From: Thermococcus sp. | GTDB taxonomy: Archaea; Methanobacteriota_B; Thermococci; Thermococcales; Thermococcaceae | Direction: 5' to 3' | NCBI RefSeq assembly: GCF_027066465.1 | Contig: NZ_JAMONU010000198.1 | Location: 1 to 5,545 of the forward strand | Length of the DNA: 5,545 nt | Shown: positions 5,047 to 5,545 of the stretch, piece after piece | How the letters are laid out: each line of letters opens with the position of its first letter | How positions within the stretch are numbered: position 1 is the stretch's first letter | Made by a program: the position numbers and the translations under genes | The notes under the pieces: model-generated | The model's database searches: none | What the model was told of the DNA's origin: nothing | What the model saw: the letters and a program-made list of their open reading frames with translations, nothing else

Positions 5047-5545
5047 ATGGAGGAGATTATGAAGGCCATCGAGGAAAAGAACTGCGAAAAGCTCAGGAGG
5101 ATTCTCTACTACAAGGTGGACGACCTGAGCGACGAGGAGCTTAAGGAGGTCCTCGAGAAGGCCGAAAAACTTGCGAAGGAGTGCAAGGACTGGGAGCTGT
5201 ACAAGCTCGTGCTCTACTACTATCACGAGATACTCAACGAGGACAAGATTTCAGAGTTCGAGAAGCTCGCGAAGGAGAGCGACGACTTCGAGCTGAAGTT
5301 CCACCTGGCAGACCTCTACTACCTCATCGGGGAGCTTGAGAAGAGTCTCGAACTGTTCAGGGCGCTCCTTGAAGAGGAGGTCGCCAAGGGCAACATCGAG
5401 CACGCCGCGAGGATATACTACAGCATGGCTATGATTCACGAGGAGCTCCAGGAGTACGAGAAGGCCCTCGAGCTAATCGAGAAGGCGGAGGAGCTTTACA
5501 GGGAGCTTGGCGACGAGAGGGAACTCCTCAGGATTGAGATTCACA
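5047..5545 (+). CDS. Tetratricopeptide-repeat-like helical protein (partial, 3' end outside window)
   Basis: From the ATG at 5047 the plus strand is open for 166 codons plus one base, to the window edge. The product is entirely helical and rich in Glu, Lys and Leu, with no signal peptide or membrane segment, so it is probably cytoplasmic. Two TPR-like helix pairs are visible: residues 81-112 (FELKFHLADLYYLIGELEKSLELF...) and 118-155, where A-x-x-YY, E-Y-E-K-A-L-E-L and a closing YRELGD match the TPR pattern (small residue at 8, Tyr at 11, Ala at 20). Residues 1-78 are helical with looser repeats. TPR proteins are scaffolds for protein-protein contacts; the partner here is unknown. Start support: GGGGTGA 4 bases upstream and a TATA box 30 bases before that. 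Minus-strand open frames opposite it are shadows. I do not recognise a specific gene. Confidence 0.87.
   Translation, partial: MEEIMKAIEEKNCEKLRRILYYKVDDLSDEELKEVLEKAEKLAKECKDWELYKLVLYYYHEILNEDKISEFEKLAKESDDFELKFHLADLYYLIGELEKSLELFRALLEEEVAKGNIEHAARIYYSMAMIHEELQEYEKALELIEKAEELYRELGDERELLRIEIH

Overview
The window is a compact, gene-dense archaeal segment that reads as the genome of a Thermococcus species (order Thermococcales). This rests on three things. An ADP-dependent glucokinase lies beside a small cupin-type phosphoglucose isomerase, the hallmark of the modified Embden-Meyerhof pathway of these organisms. The promoters are archaeal (BRE plus TATA). Two 17-bp palindromes also match the Thermococcales glycolytic motif (TGM, TATCAC-N5-GTGATA). 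The species cannot be fixed from the sequence alone.

Layout, left to right. Positions 1-4966 hold six genes, all on the minus strand, so their transcription order runs from right to left: ribonuclease Z (4966-4022), a TraB-family protein (4025-3351, with a 4-bp ATGA overlap), a 60-residue KH-like protein (3329-3147), the cupin phosphoglucose isomerase pgiA (3072-2509), ADP-dependent glucokinase glkA (2460-1099) and a mannose-1-phosphate guanylyltransferase manC (1063 to beyond the left edge, C-terminus missing). On the right, a TPR-like helical-repeat protein starts divergently at 5047 on the plus strand and runs off the right edge. There is no gene-free stretch longer than about 100 bases. 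No tRNA, rRNA, mobile element or CRISPR array was seen.

How the genes fit together. GlkA makes glucose-6-phosphate, PgiA interconverts it with fructose-6-phosphate, and ManC (with its usual, here cut-off, isomerase domain) can lead from fructose-6-phosphate towards GDP-mannose. The three genes thus lie in metabolic order. The rnz-traB-KH set is a separate, tightly packed operon with an RNA-processing flavour.

The most interesting signal is regulatory. glkA and pgiA each carry their own TGM, but in opposite positions. The glkA TGM lies downstream of its TATA box and overlaps the ribosome-binding site. The pgiA TGM lies upstream of BRE/TATA. In the published model for Tgr/TrmBL1 these positions mean repression and activation respectively. 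The manC promoter candidate has no TGM and uses the glkA stop codon as part of its TATA box. No clearly undescribed system was found; the genes themselves belong to known families.
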